Positions 42,262-50,316 are shown, counted from the stretch's first letter. The stretch is 50,316 nucleotides of DNA from Phycisphaerales bacterium UBA3158 (GCA_002364555.1 DEYM01000170.1:1-50316); one strand, 5' to 3'. Numbers and translations: made by a program. Notes: a model not told the origin generated them from the sequence alone.

Positions 42262-43149
42262 CTATTCGAGTGCTGCCGCACCGGAGACGATCTCGGTCAG
42301 TTCAGTCGTGATCTGACCCTGTCTGGCACGGTTGAATTGACGATGGAGCGTGCTGCCGAATTCCTTGGCGTTCTCGGTGGCCGCCTTCATCGCGATCATT
42401 CGCATGATGTGCTCGCTGACGGAGGATTCGTTGAAGGCCTGAAGAAGGGCCGTCTTGATGGTCAGCGGAAGCAGCTCATCGAGAAGTTCCTTGCCGGAGG
42501 GAAGGAAGTCGTAGTAGGACTGCCGTTCCCTTGAATCGTTCGAATCCGCCTCGTCGCTGCTTGGTGCATGGGTCATCGGAAGAAGCTGCTTGATCTCCGG
42601 CATCTGACGTGATGTCGAGATGAAGTGCATGGAGATGATCCGGATGGCATCGTATTCGCCATCCATGTATCGCTTGATGTAGTCGGCGGCAATGGCTGAC
42701 ACATCCTCGTATGAGGGCTTGTCGCCCAGATCATGCCGCTGGGAGACTTCCATCTTCTGGAACTTGAAGTATCCAGCCGCCTTCTTGCCTGAGATCTCGA
42801 GATCGTAGTTGATGCCATTGGCACCGAGCTCACGCAGGTAGTTGAGCCCCGTGCGGAGAACGTTGCCGTTGTAGGCGCCACACAGACCACGATCGGAACA
42901 GATGACGAGGACGAGTTCCCGTCCGACCTTCTGATCCGGTCCGTTGATGAGCTTCGACTCGTATCCCTCGGCAGCACTCGCAGCCTGTCGCACCATGTCG
43001 TCGAGACAGGCCGCATATGGCTTGGAGGACTCAGCCTTCTGGAGAGCCGAAGTGAACTTCGCCGTGGCGATCATCTGCATCGTCTTGGTGATGCGGGCGA
43101 TCGTCTTGACGGCACCGATTCTTTTCTTGATTTCGCGTATCTGTGCCAT
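42262..43149 (-). CDS. atpG: ATP synthase F1 gamma subunit
   Basis: 295 aa from ATG at 43149; the frame extends without likeness. Central rotor stalk of the F1 part. Seen: I-K-K-R-I-G-A-V-K-T-I-A-R-I-T-K-T-M-Q-M near the start, S-D-R-G-L-C-G-A-Y-N at about 94-103, and the C-terminal I-A-M-K-A-A-T-E-N-A. An insert with D-E-A-D-S-N-D-S (about 210) is unusual. The alpha and beta subunit genes are not beside it: a PhnP-like gene is upstream and the adenosyltransferase downstream. Confidence 0.95.
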   Translation of the reverse strand: MAQIREIKKRIGAVKTIARITKTMQMIATAKFTSALQKAESSKPYAACLDDMVRQAASAAEGYESKLINGPDQKVGRELVLVICSDRGLCGAYNGNVLRTGLNYLRELGANGINYDLEISGKKAAGYFKFQKMEVSQRHDLGDKPSYEDVSAIAADYIKRYMDGEYDAIRIISMHFISTSRQMPEIKQLLPMTHAPSSDEADSNDSRERQSYYDFLPSGKELLDELLPLTIKTALLQAFNESSVSEHIMRMIAMKAATENAKEFGSTLHRQFNRARQGQITTELTEIVSGAAALE

Positions 43150-43187
43150 AGGAGCCGCGGATTCTAGCAAGAGCGAACGTCGGCCGC

Positions 43188-44039
43188 TTACCAGTGCCTC
43201 TCCGGGAGGTCTCCGATCCGGGCTCCAGGGAGTCTGAGGCCATCCCATGACAACGCCACGCCAGCTGGCAGATCCCCCTGAATGGCCTCGTGGCCCACTT
43301 CATGCCCCATATGGATGAACCATGTGGCCTCCGCGGAGATGTTCGAGGCGGCTTCCAGGGCCCTTGAGAGGTTCAGATGGGTCGGATGATGTCTTTCCCG
43401 AAGCATGTCCAGGAAGAGGTGTCGAAGACCATCCAGGCGGGGCCAGGCTTCTGGAGGAATCGAGGAGACATCCGTGCACCAGGCCAGAGGCAGCGACTCC
43501 ACGTCTCCTGATGCCTCGAAGCGAAAACCCAGAATCGGGAGTCGGCCATGGAGCAGTCGGATGGGCTCCACCCTGAGACCGAACAGATCCAGTGGTTCGC
43601 CGGGGATCAGTTCATGCGGTATGAGGGTGGCCACGAAGGAATCGTTGATGTTCTGCTCGCGCTTGAAGATGTGTTGATACACCCGCCCCAGATGGTCCAT
43701 CGTTCTCGGCTCGGCATAGACGTCGATCGGAGCCTGCATCATCACGTTGAAGCGGCGGACCTCGTCAAGGCCGAAGGTGTGATCGACATGGTTGTGCGTG
43801 AAGAGAATGGCATCACATCGATCGATGCCCTCCCGAAGAGCCTGCTGGCGAAGATCGGGGGATGCATCGATGAGTATGGTTCTGGGCTGGTCCTGATCAT
43901 CGATGAATCGAATGGCGGCCGAAGTCCTCAGTCGCTTGTCCCTGGGATCGCTGCTTTGACACACGTCGCATCGACAGCCGATCGACGGAATTCCCGCCGA
44001 GGTTCCTGATCCGAGGACGATGAACTCGAGATCACGCAT
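43188..44039 (-). CDS. PhnP-like MBL-fold phosphodiesterase
   Basis: 283 aa from ATG at 44039, overlapping the thiE stop by 8 bp; the frame extends to 44150. Starts F-I-V-L-G-S-G-T-S-A-G-I-P, then a three-Cys cluster at 22, 24 and 27 (G-C-R-C-D-V-C) and T-H-N-H-V-D-H at 81-87, the PhnP pattern. PhnP opens cyclic ribose phosphates, but many homologues outside phn operons process other phosphodiesters. No phn gene is in the window, so the substrate is open. Confidence 0.87.
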   Translation of the reverse strand: MRDLEFIVLGSGTSAGIPSIGCRCDVCQSSDPRDKRLRTSAAIRFIDDQDQPRTILIDASPDLRQQALREGIDRCDAILFTHNHVDHTFGLDEVRRFNVMMQAPIDVYAEPRTMDHLGRVYQHIFKREQNINDSFVATLIPHELIPGEPLDLFGLRVEPIRLLHGRLPILGFRFEASGDVESLPLAWCTDVSSIPPEAWPRLDGLRHLFLDMLRERHHPTHLNLSRALEAASNISAEATWFIHMGHEVGHEAIQGDLPAGVALSWDGLRLPGARIGDLPERHW

Positions 44040-45165
44040 GATCAAGTGTCTGGGACAGTTGCGACTGGATCGAATGAACCAGAGTTCTCGTCGCCTGCTC
44101 GGGATCGTCCGACGCACAGACATCGTTGCACACGGCGACGCCACGGGCACCTGTGGAAAGGGTCTCGGTGATGTTCGAGCTGTTGATCCCGCCTATGACC
44201 AGATGCGGCGTTCCATCAAGATGGTTCATCAGCTCGTTGATCACCGAGGAATCGGCTGATTCAAGATGGGGTTTCGTCCCTGTCTGATACATCGGACCGA
44301 TGCCCACGTACGAGGCGCCGTTCTCGATGGCGCGATGCATCGCCTGCACATTCCGAACCGTCGCCCCCACATGCATACGATCACCGACCACCGCACGCAC
44401 ATCGGCGACCGGCAGATCCTCTGACCCCACATGGACGCCATCCGCATGTGCCGCGACAGCGACATCCGCACGGTCGTTGATGATGACATCCACCCCGTGT
44501 GGTCTGGCGATCGAGATCAGTTCCCGAGAACGGTCCACGAGTTCACCGACACCATGCGATTTCTCCCGCAACTGAAGACAGTCGGCTCCTCCAGCGACGG
44601 CGGCCCGAGCGACCTCCCGCCAGTCATGCAAACAGATCGCCTCGGTGATCAGGACGCAGAGGTTCCATTGGGTCGATCGAGCGGATGGAAGCGATCGCTC
44701 GACCGATCCAGCCAGGTCATAGAGCCGATACCGCATCTGCTCGATCGTGGATGAACGGTTCGGGATGTCGACCTTCGCCAGTTCCTCCAGGGACCTCAAT
44801 GCCTCTGTCGAGCGACGACCAGCGGCGGCGGCCACATCTCTGAGGCAGCTTCTTTTCGATTCGCCCTCGGTCGTGATCGATGTGCCCACATCGCCGGCGG
44901 TATCCCTCGAGAGAACCAGTGAGAGACCGGGCCAATCAATCGAAATGGATGTCAGTTCATGCCGGATCTGCTTGAGAGAGGCGACCAGATCCTGATCATC
45001 GAGGATGAAACGGGCCAGATCCTCCATGACCCGGAGACCTTCCCGGGCTCGATTGAAAGCGGCATCTGCCATTCGCTGTGAGCTGGACATCCCGTCATGG
45101 TAACTCGCACTGAAGTCAGGCCCGTGCCCATGTCGATGATGCTCCTCTGGATCAGGGATATTCAT
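44032..45165 (-). CDS. thiE: ThiD2-ThiE fusion: thiamine phosphate synthase
   Basis: 377 aa. Residues 30-160 are the ThiD2-like helical module (F-N-R-A-R-E-G-L-R-V-M-E-D-L-A-R) that in related fusions precedes ThiE. Residues 165-365 are the TIM-barrel ThiE: L-Q-L-R-E-K, I-N-D-R-A-D-V-A, G-V-H-V-G-S-E-D, V-G-A-T, Y-V-G-I-G-P-M and G-G-I near the end; it joins the pyrimidine and thiazole units. The His-rich first 25 residues may be untranslated if ATG at 45090 is used. No TPP riboswitch was seen upstream, where only 38 bp separate it from pepA. Confidence 0.9.
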   Translation of the reverse strand: MNIPDPEEHHRHGHGPDFSASYHDGMSSSQRMADAAFNRAREGLRVMEDLARFILDDQDLVASLKQIRHELTSISIDWPGLSLVLSRDTAGDVGTSITTEGESKRSCLRDVAAAAGRRSTEALRSLEELAKVDIPNRSSTIEQMRYRLYDLAGSVERSLPSARSTQWNLCVLITEAICLHDWREVARAAVAGGADCLQLREKSHGVGELVDRSRELISIARPHGVDVIINDRADVAVAAHADGVHVGSEDLPVADVRAVVGDRMHVGATVRNVQAMHRAIENGASYVGIGPMYQTGTKPHLESADSSVINELMNHLDGTPHLVIGGINSSNITETLSTGARGVAVCNDVCASDDPEQATRTLVHSIQSQLSQTLDHA

Positions 45166-45203
45166 CTCATCTCAACCCAAGTCACACCTCGCAGGAGAGT
45201 CCC

Positions 45204-46679
45204 GTGTTTCGAACTATTCGCACCGGATCGCCAAAAAAACCCGCTTTGCTGGTCGGTCTCCCTTGTGGCACCAACCGTTTGCCCAAATCCCTCGTTGAAT
45301 TGGACGACTCCCATGGAGGCCGGATCAAGGCCGCCATGCGTTCTCGAATGTTCAAAGGGGGCTTGAAGGATGTCGTCATCGAAGGTGACGATGTCGTGCT
45401 GGTGGGTCTCGGCCCATCGGGTGAGCTGGATCTTGATCAGATAAGACAGCTTGGTGGACGGCTCGTGACACTGCTCCATCGTGCCGAGATATCCGGTCTC
45501 GATGTTCGACTCCACGAGGTCATTCCTCGAAAGGTCGGGGATTCGGATGCCATCGGCCAGGCGTTGGCCGAAGGCATGGTGCTGGCCAACTGGGTTGTCG
45601 ACTTCTTCGATGGAAAGGCCACGAAGCGATCGAGTCCCACAGGGTCGCTGTCCATCGGTTCCGCTGATAATCAAATGAGAGGTGGCTTGAGGCGGGGAAT
45701 CGTTCTGGCTGAATCAACGAATGAAGCTCGAAGGATCGCTGCCACACCGCCCAATATCTGCACACCCGCCTGGGTCGCCCAGCAAGCTCGTGCGGCATCC
45801 AGAAAGCATGGGCTCCAGTGCCGGGTCATCAGTTTCGCGGAAGCCAAGAAGCTCGGAATGGGTGGATTGGTCAATGTCGGCATGGGATCCGCCAACAAGC
45901 CCTGCATGATCATTCTCGAACATAAGCCGAAGAAACCGCGTCCGGATCACCGTCTTGCCCTCGTGGGGAAGACGATGACCTACGACAGCGGAGGGTATTC
46001 CTTGAAGATCTCCAACACCATGAAGGGCATGAAATACGACATGAATGGTGGGGCGGCTGTATATGGAGCGATGATCGCCATCAGCAGACTCAAGCTCCCG
46101 GTCCATGTATACGGTGTTCTTCCCTGTGCGGAGAATCTGGTCAGCGGAGAGGCGTATCGACCGGATGACATCATCAAGATGTTCAACGGAGTCACGGTCG
46201 AGGTCACCAATACCGATGCCGAGGGCAGACTCATTCTGGGTGATGCCCTTGCATGGGCCTGCCGGAAGATCAAGCCGACTGAAATCATCGATGTCGCCAC
46301 CCTCACCGGGGGGGTCGTCGTGGGCCTCGGACATTTCTGTGCCGGCATGTGGTGTGAAGACAAATCCTTGAGACAACGGGTTGAAGCCGCTGCGGAATCG
46401 ACCGGTGAGAAGGTCTGGAGGCTACCCCTCTGGGAAGAGCACCGCTCATTCATGAGAGCCAGTCACGCAGACATCTGGAATTCCGGTCCAAGTCGAAATG
46501 CCCATCCCATCCAGGGAGCGGCTTTCCTGAGCTACTTTGTGGACAAGGGAGTGCCCTGGACCCATCTCGATATCGCCGGCATGAGCACGGTCGACAAGGC
46601 CGATGACCTTCATGTCGTAGGACCCACTGGATTCGGTGTTCGACTTCTGGCTGAAGTCGCTGCCAGGGCTGGAGCCTGA
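45204..46679 (+). CDS. pepA: M17 leucyl aminopeptidase family protein
   Basis: 491 aa from GTG at 45204 with AGGAG at 45193-45197. Hexameric dinuclear-metal aminopeptidase. The C-terminal domain carries K256, D261 (V-G-K-T-M-T-Y-D-S-G-G), K268, D279, D338 and E340 (N-T-D-A-E-G-R-L), plus R342, so the site is complete. The N-terminal macro-like domain is short. The T-M-T-Y variant of V-T-F-D is mild. Peptide turnover in the cytoplasm is the likely role. Confidence 0.93.
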   Translation: MFRTIRTGSPKKPALLVGLPCGTNRLPKSLVELDDSHGGRIKAAMRSRMFKGGLKDVVIEGDDVVLVGLGPSGELDLDQIRQLGGRLVTLLHRAEISGLDVRLHEVIPRKVGDSDAIGQALAEGMVLANWVVDFFDGKATKRSSPTGSLSIGSADNQMRGGLRRGIVLAESTNEARRIAATPPNICTPAWVAQQARAASRKHGLQCRVISFAEAKKLGMGGLVNVGMGSANKPCMIILEHKPKKPRPDHRLALVGKTMTYDSGGYSLKISNTMKGMKYDMNGGAAVYGAMIAISRLKLPVHVYGVLPCAENLVSGEAYRPDDIIKMFNGVTVEVTNTDAEGRLILGDALAWACRKIKPTEIIDVATLTGGVVVGLGHFCAGMWCEDKSLRQRVEAAAESTGEKVWRLPLWEEHRSFMRASHADIWNSGPSRNAHPIQGAAFLSYFVDKGVPWTHLDIAGMSTVDKADDLHVVGPTGFGVRLLAEVAARAGA

Positions 46680-46693
46680 AATCAGGATTCCAG

Positions 46694-47149
46694 TCAGGTG
46701 GCAAGATCCGAAATATGACCAGGTATAACTGACTTAAGTCTTTGTGCCACAGCATCATAGGTGGCCTGACTCTGTCCGATTGGATCCGGGATATCACCTT
46801 CCGGATCCACCAGTTGGATCCGTGTCAGGAGATCCTCATCGCCCTCGACCAGGCTGCGAGCAGCTGCTTGATGCGATCGGGTCATACAGAGGACGAGATC
46901 CGCATTTCGGATCATGTCCGCAGAAAGCGGCTTGGAATGCCCTTCGTATTCGATTCCCATTGACTCGAGGGTATGAATCGTCTCCCGGGAGGGAGGGGCA
47001 CCATCGGATGCGGCAACTCCGGCAGAAGCCACGAAGACTCCGGAATCCGCCAGAAGATCGGCCGCGAGGCCCTCGGCCATGGGGCTTCGACATGTGTTGC
47101 CTGTACAGACGAAAAGGATGGTACGCACTGCTTGAACCTCTGTTGGCAT
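46694..47149 (-). CDS. Low-molecular-weight protein-tyrosine/arginine phosphatase family
   Basis: 151 aa from ATG at 47149; ATG at 47158 and longer frames are possible, without a ribosome-binding site. P-loop V-C-T-G-N-T-C-R-S at 14-22 (C15, R21) and the general acid D122 in I-P-D-P-I-G. The T-G-N-T variant is typical of YwlE/Wzb-type enzymes, which act on phosphotyrosine or phosphoarginine. No tyrosine kinase or capsule gene is near. Convergent with pepA and divergent from the unknown operon. Confidence 0.88.
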   Translation of the reverse strand: MPTEVQAVRTILFVCTGNTCRSPMAEGLAADLLADSGVFVASAGVAASDGAPPSRETIHTLESMGIEYEGHSKPLSADMIRNADLVLCMTRSHQAAARSLVEGDEDLLTRIQLVDPEGDIPDPIGQSQATYDAVAQRLKSVIPGHISDLAT

Positions 47150-47214
47150 GGGGGTCATGGATGGTAGCCGAACATGCAATTGCAGGTTCTCGAGAATCAG
47201 ATTCGTCATGCCTC

Positions 47215-47244
47215 TTGCATTCCGACGGTACAGTCGTTTATATA
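47215..47244 (+). promoter_or_regulatory. Candidate promoter of the 47266-48965 genes
   Basis: TTGCAT (47215-47220) and TATATA (47239-47244) with 18-bp spacing. A GGGC-AAA-GCCC hairpin (47253-47263) lies three bases before the ATG and would cover the ribosome-binding region. Consensus match only. Confidence 0.35.
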
Positions 47245-47265
47245 AACCCTTCGGGCAAAGCCCAA

Positions 47266-47850
47266 ATGGAGACACCCAAGGTGGAGTTTATTGACGTCGG
47301 TGAAACCAGCGAGCTGCTTGACCAGAATGGAATCAAGCAGCACGCTCAAGATGATGATCACATTTTCCTGCGAATGGCTGATGAATCAGCGCCTCGAAAG
47401 CACCTTGCTGTGCCAGAGCGTGATATTGAGCCGCTGCCGGGAGCTGATGTCATGGAGTTCTCTCTGGAACAGATGCCAGTGGTGATTGACAACATTCTCC
47501 ACAAGCTGCATCACAATCAGCTGATCCTCTTTCCTGTCGGCAAATGGCGAAGCATCTTCGATGCCGTTGCCTTTTCACTGGCGGAGAACGAGGAATGGCA
47601 GAGAATCGACGCTGCTGCATCCGTGGAACTCAACACACGCGATCCGTTGCTCTGCGATACGGGAGATCTGAATCTTGTCTGTGAACTCGTCAAGACGTTG
47701 TTCCACGATTCAGAGTCACCGGACCAGGGGTTGCTTGTGGTCACAGCGGGTATTCCACTGGTTATGGAAATCGTTCCCAATGGTGGCGTACGCATGACCT
47801 TTGGGAACGAGGCGGTGGCCGAAGAAGTCTCTGAAGCAATCACCGCGTGA
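47266..47850 (+). CDS. Hypothetical protein, first gene of a three-gene cluster
   Basis: 194 aa from ATG at 47266. Soluble, no signal or membrane part. Residues 70-100 read V-V-I-D-N-I-L-H-K-L-H-H-N-Q-L and V-G-K-W-R-S-I-F-D-A-V-A-F-S-L, an orderly helical core; the C-terminal half has V-T-A-G-I-P-L-V-M-E-I-V. No motif recognised. No Shine-Dalgarno; a hairpin precedes the start, so translation may be leaderless or controlled. Likely co-transcribed with the next two genes. Confidence 0.72.
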   Translation: METPKVEFIDVGETSELLDQNGIKQHAQDDDHIFLRMADESAPRKHLAVPERDIEPLPGADVMEFSLEQMPVVIDNILHKLHHNQLILFPVGKWRSIFDAVAFSLAENEEWQRIDAAASVELNTRDPLLCDTGDLNLVCELVKTLFHDSESPDQGLLVVTAGIPLVMEIVPNGGVRMTFGNEAVAEEVSEAITA

Positions 47851-47866
47851 TTGCGGACGATCAGAT

Positions 47867-48298
47867 GTGATCCAGTCTTCCATCAATTCTCCCGATCCGG
47901 GTGATTCGATCCCATCCGTCATGGATGGGCTTCTTGATGCCCGAAGACAATTGGAGCAACTTCTGGACTCTGTCGATTCCATACAGGAAGCCCTCGGAGA
48001 GTCTTCGATCGAGGATGTCAGGCCTCGTTTGCGGGAATTGATGCAACGATTGCTGGGTGGAACCAGGACCATCGTCGAGATCGCCGAAACGATGCCCGGA
48101 GCCGTCGGTCTGGAAGTTGAAACAGCCCAGAAGGTTCTATCCGAGCAGTTGTTGGAATTTCGTCGCGCCATGGGATCCGGATCAACCGATACCATTCAAC
48201 AATCGCTCAGAAGTGATCTGGCGATGTCTGCAGGAAATTGGATGGGACTTGTCGAGATTCTCATCGATCACGCCAGGACCATGAGAGAGGATGCCTGA
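47867..48298 (+). CDS. Hypothetical helical protein
   Basis: 143 aa from GTG at 47867, 17 bp after the previous stop; ATG at 47921 is another option. Long amphipathic helices (Q-L-E-Q-L-L-D-S-V-D-S-I-Q-E-A-L and R-P-R-L-R-E-L-M-Q-R-L) suggest a coiled-coil bundle. No enzymatic motif. Its stop codon is followed one base later by the start of the next gene. Confidence 0.62.
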   Translation: MIQSSINSPDPGDSIPSVMDGLLDARRQLEQLLDSVDSIQEALGESSIEDVRPRLRELMQRLLGGTRTIVEIAETMPGAVGLEVETAQKVLSEQLLEFRRAMGSGSTDTIQQSLRSDLAMSAGNWMGLVEILIDHARTMREDA

Positions 48299-48299
48299 A

Positions 48300-48965
48300 A
48301 TGTCTGCTTCACGAGGCCAGAAGGTGAAACGAACCAAGCCAATCCAGACTCAGGTGGATCGAGCAGTCGATGCCTTGGGGGAGGAATCATGGATCATCGC
48401 CGAGAGCCACTTTCTCAAGGCCTTGACGGCCAGTCGTGGGCGGGATGACTGGGAAGGGATGATAGAGATCGTCGAGGGTCTCAGACAATCCAGACGCGGC
48501 ATCCGTAGCCAGTCACTGGTCCGAGGTTCGGTACGACTGTGCAATGAAGGCTCAACGGAGACCATGGCCATATCGACGGGACGATATCTGGTCGAACCGC
48601 CACTGGTCGGAGCCGATGCACGCAGGCTCATCCAGTCGGGCAGGGACAACCAGGTGGCCATCGCCGTCGTATGTCGGGAACCGTTGACTCGGGCTGGTCT
48701 TGTACCGATCGTTGCCATCGCACCGGGCACCACCATCCGGGTCCAGATAGAGGCACCCTCGAATGAGAGAAAGCCCACGACCGCCTGGTTCAAGGGAGCG
48801 ATGGAGTCTCTTGGGGAAGCCGCCCTGGAGTCGATCGACCCAACCAAGTCAGTCGATCGCCGAATCGATGCCTTTTTAGGCACAATAGACGCCATTCCAG
48901 ATCATGAAGAGCTTTATGTCGCATTGTCTGAAGCTTGTCGTGAAGCCCACGAGCAAGACGAATAG
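48300..48965 (+). CDS. Hypothetical protein, third gene of the cluster
   Basis: 221 aa from ATG at 48300, decided by GAGAGAGG at 48283-48290 with 9-nt spacing; ATG at 48291 is nearer. Starts with S-R-G-Q-K-V-K-R basic stretch, then a helical segment (E-S-W-I-I-A-E-S-H-F-L-K-A-L-T-A) that recalls a TPR-like repeat, and a beta-rich part with V-A-I-A-V-V-C-R-E-P. No family recognised. Cytoplasmic. Confidence 0.7.
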   Translation: MSASRGQKVKRTKPIQTQVDRAVDALGEESWIIAESHFLKALTASRGRDDWEGMIEIVEGLRQSRRGIRSQSLVRGSVRLCNEGSTETMAISTGRYLVEPPLVGADARRLIQSGRDNQVAIAVVCREPLTRAGLVPIVAIAPGTTIRVQIEAPSNERKPTTAWFKGAMESLGEAALESIDPTKSVDRRIDAFLGTIDAIPDHEELYVALSEACREAHEQDE

Positions 48966-49011
48966 CATATGTTTCGACACGGTTTTTGAAGCCCGTTGAA
49001 AGAGTGGTCTC

Positions 49012-49851
49012 ATGAGTGATCAAATTCAGACATCCGAGAACTGGGTGGAACACTCCATGCACAGTTCCATATCAACCGGTCACAGTGTTCGAGCCGTGCT
49101 CGTCGGTCTCACGTGCCTCGTGTTGGGCCTGTATGGAATCTACGACCATCAATGGGCCATACCCGCAGAGGAAAGGGCATTCGAGCGTGGAGAGGTTTCC
49201 AGAAATGTCCTGGCCAGTTTGGATGCCATCGAAGCCGGGGAGGATATCCAGCTGATACCGGCCACCATCGAGACGCTTAACGGATTGATCTCGAAGTCGT
49301 CAACGACAGGCAGCACCGATCAGGACACGATCGACTGGGGAAAGACGCTGGTCATCTATCGCGATGGAATCGATCCTCCCTCCGATGTGTCGCCTACCGA
49401 TTGGCCCTCTCTGCGACAGGCCGCCAAATCTCAGACCGACAAGATGCTTGGTGTCTATGGCGATGCGGTCAAGCCAGGCTGGTACGACCGGGATGTCCAG
49501 TGGCTGTTCATAGCATCTCTGCCATTCGCGCCCTACTACTTCTGGAGCTTCGTGAGTACACGTGGTCGTCGTTATCAGCTTGATCCAGACGGCACCCTGC
49601 ATCTGCCGGAGGGCACCTGGAAGAGTGATGAGATCGCCGACATCGACATGCATCGATGGATGGTGAAATCGGTCTGCTGGGTGGTCAAATCCGATTCGAC
49701 GAGAATCAAGTTGGATGCGCACATCTACAAGAATCTGGACAAGATCATCGGGGTCGTCGCGCATCGTCTGAAAGCCGATGAATGGTCGCTCGATGCCCGG
49801 CCCGTGACCGCTGACAAGAACACCGCGTCGACCAGCGCCGAAGAGGAATGA
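49012..49851 (+). CDS. Membrane protein with C-terminal PH-like domain, upstream of lptB
   Basis: 279 aa. Membrane helices at about 27-44 and 163-181 flank a hydrophilic region of about 115 residues. The C-terminal part (R-R-Y-Q-L-D-P-D-G-T-L-H-L-P-E-G, D-E-I-A-D-I-D-M-H-R-W-M) resembles bacterial PH-like modules. It ends 6 bp before lptB, so a role linked to envelope or LPS transport is possible from position only. I do not recognise the family; it is not an evident LptC. Confidence 0.78.
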   Translation: MSDQIQTSENWVEHSMHSSISTGHSVRAVLVGLTCLVLGLYGIYDHQWAIPAEERAFERGEVSRNVLASLDAIEAGEDIQLIPATIETLNGLISKSSTTGSTDQDTIDWGKTLVIYRDGIDPPSDVSPTDWPSLRQAAKSQTDKMLGVYGDAVKPGWYDRDVQWLFIASLPFAPYYFWSFVSTRGRRYQLDPDGTLHLPEGTWKSDEIADIDMHRWMVKSVCWVVKSDSTRIKLDAHIYKNLDKIIGVVAHRLKADEWSLDARPVTADKNTASTSAEEE

Positions 49852-49857
49852 TCTGGA

Positions 49858-50316
49858 ATGTCCATGCTCGTCGTCGACAAACTGGTCAAGAGCTATTCGA
49901 ACAAGCGTGTCGTTGACGAAGTCAGCTTCAATGTCGGTGAAGGCGAGATAGTCGGGCTTCTGGGTCGCAACGGCGCCGGGAAGACCACCTCGTTCCGGAT
50001 GGTGATCGGCATGATCACTCCCGAAGGCGGATCGGTTGGATTCAAGGGGGAGGATGTCACCTATCTCCCGATGTACAAACATGCCCGACGGGGAATGGGC
50101 TATCTCAGTCAGGAACCCAGCGTCTTCCAGAAGCTGTCGGTCAGGGACAATCTCATGGCCATTCTGGAAACCACCGGAATCGATTCCTCGGCACGAAAGA
50201 AACGATGCGACGATCTGCTTGAGCAGTTCGGATTGATTGGAAAGAGTGGGGATCTGGCGAGAACGTGTTCGGGTGGTGAACGAAGACGTCTCGAGATCGC
50301 GCGAGCCATGATCACG
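49858..50316 (+). CDS. lptB: LPS export ABC transporter ATPase (3' truncated)
   Basis: 153 residues of the ATP-binding subunit before the window ends. Walker A G-R-N-G-A-G-K-T at 36-43, Q-loop Gln 85 in Y-L-S-Q-E-P, and signature C-S-G-G-E-R-R-R at 137-144, with E-R-R-R-L-E-I-A-R-A typical of LptB. The Leu of LSGGE is Cys. LptB drives LPS from the inner membrane through LptFGC. Partners would lie beyond the window. ATG at 49858. Confidence 0.92.
   Translation, partial: MSMLVVDKLVKSYSNKRVVDEVSFNVGEGEIVGLLGRNGAGKTTSFRMVIGMITPEGGSVGFKGEDVTYLPMYKHARRGMGYLSQEPSVFQKLSVRDNLMAILETTGIDSSARKKRCDDLLEQFGLIGKSGDLARTCSGGERRRLEIARAMIT

Noticed and set aside
45166..45203. TPP riboswitch before thiE
   Set aside because: Only 38 bp separate thiE and pepA, too short for the aptamer.

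Overview
The window reads as chromosomal DNA of a planctomycete, most likely of the class Phycisphaerae. GC content looks high by eye (high fifties). Three secreted proteins end in a doublet of EF-hand-like loops (D-x-N-x-D-G-x-x-x-x-x-D-L-L), the dockerin-like tail common in Phycisphaerae. There are also two tandem divergent ClpPs, a ThiD2-ThiE fusion, an E. coli GapA-like GAPDH, and many small lipoproteins and membrane proteins of planctomycete type. Genes of complexes and pathways are scattered: atpG, sucD, hslV, gap, mdh and dnaN each stand without their classical partners. No insertion sequence, prophage, CRISPR array, rRNA or integrase was seen, so the window looks like core chromosome. 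No stretch over 300 bases lacks a gene; the longest gaps are 13714-13973, 34417-34651, 147-381 and 24783-25000.

Layout. 1-5151 runs mostly forward: the end of a Lys/Arg pentapeptide-repeat protein with a strong terminator, a 7Fe ferredoxin, a convergent small conserved gene, two small membrane proteins, a FliA/WhiG-type sigma factor, a DNA-binding-domain/membrane fusion and phosphatidylserine decarboxylase. 5164-7036 (minus) holds a small protein and metG. 7215-9140 (plus) is a large exported TPR-like protein. 9154-10787 (minus) pairs a TPR lipoprotein with an ArsR-methyltransferase. From 18771 down to 11226 almost everything is on the minus strand: FHA-GAF histidine kinase, clpP, clpP, two anchored envelope proteins, an amidase, a Hanks kinase overlapping hslV, a PilZ protein and a BFD-like protein. 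18835-21119 (plus) carries holA and a lipoprotein. 21126-24782 (minus) has a lipoprotein, sucD and a LamG/EF-hand exoprotein. 25001-27931 (plus) has purM, an outer-membrane barrel candidate and a metallophosphoesterase.

27937-29912 (minus) is a TPR lipoprotein-queF-rdgB operon, and 30086-31204 is dnaN. 31306-32912 is a translationally coupled redoxin/DsbD-N-like pair, divergent from a rhodanese-like lipoprotein and an MBL hydrolase (32976-34405). 34652-40444 (plus) holds a GSDH-type exoenzyme, tRNA-Ile(GAT), mdh, a MOSC protein, a voltage-gated K+ channel and a beta-helix exoprotein. 40484-45165 (minus) holds gap, a PduO-type cobalamin adenosyltransferase, atpG, a PhnP-like phosphodiesterase and thiE. 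45204-50316 (plus, with a minus LMW phosphatase) holds pepA, three unrecognised genes probably in one operon, a membrane protein and the start of lptB.

I found no single cluster that is clearly a new system. The most unusual points are the coupled kinase-hslV pair without hslU, the two ClpPs with altered catalytic surroundings, several enzyme domains with a replaced key residue (amidase Cys to Ser, rhodanese Cys to Gly, ClpP Asp to Asn), a membrane-tethered DNA-binding-domain protein, an orphan atpG, and the unknown operon 47266-48965.
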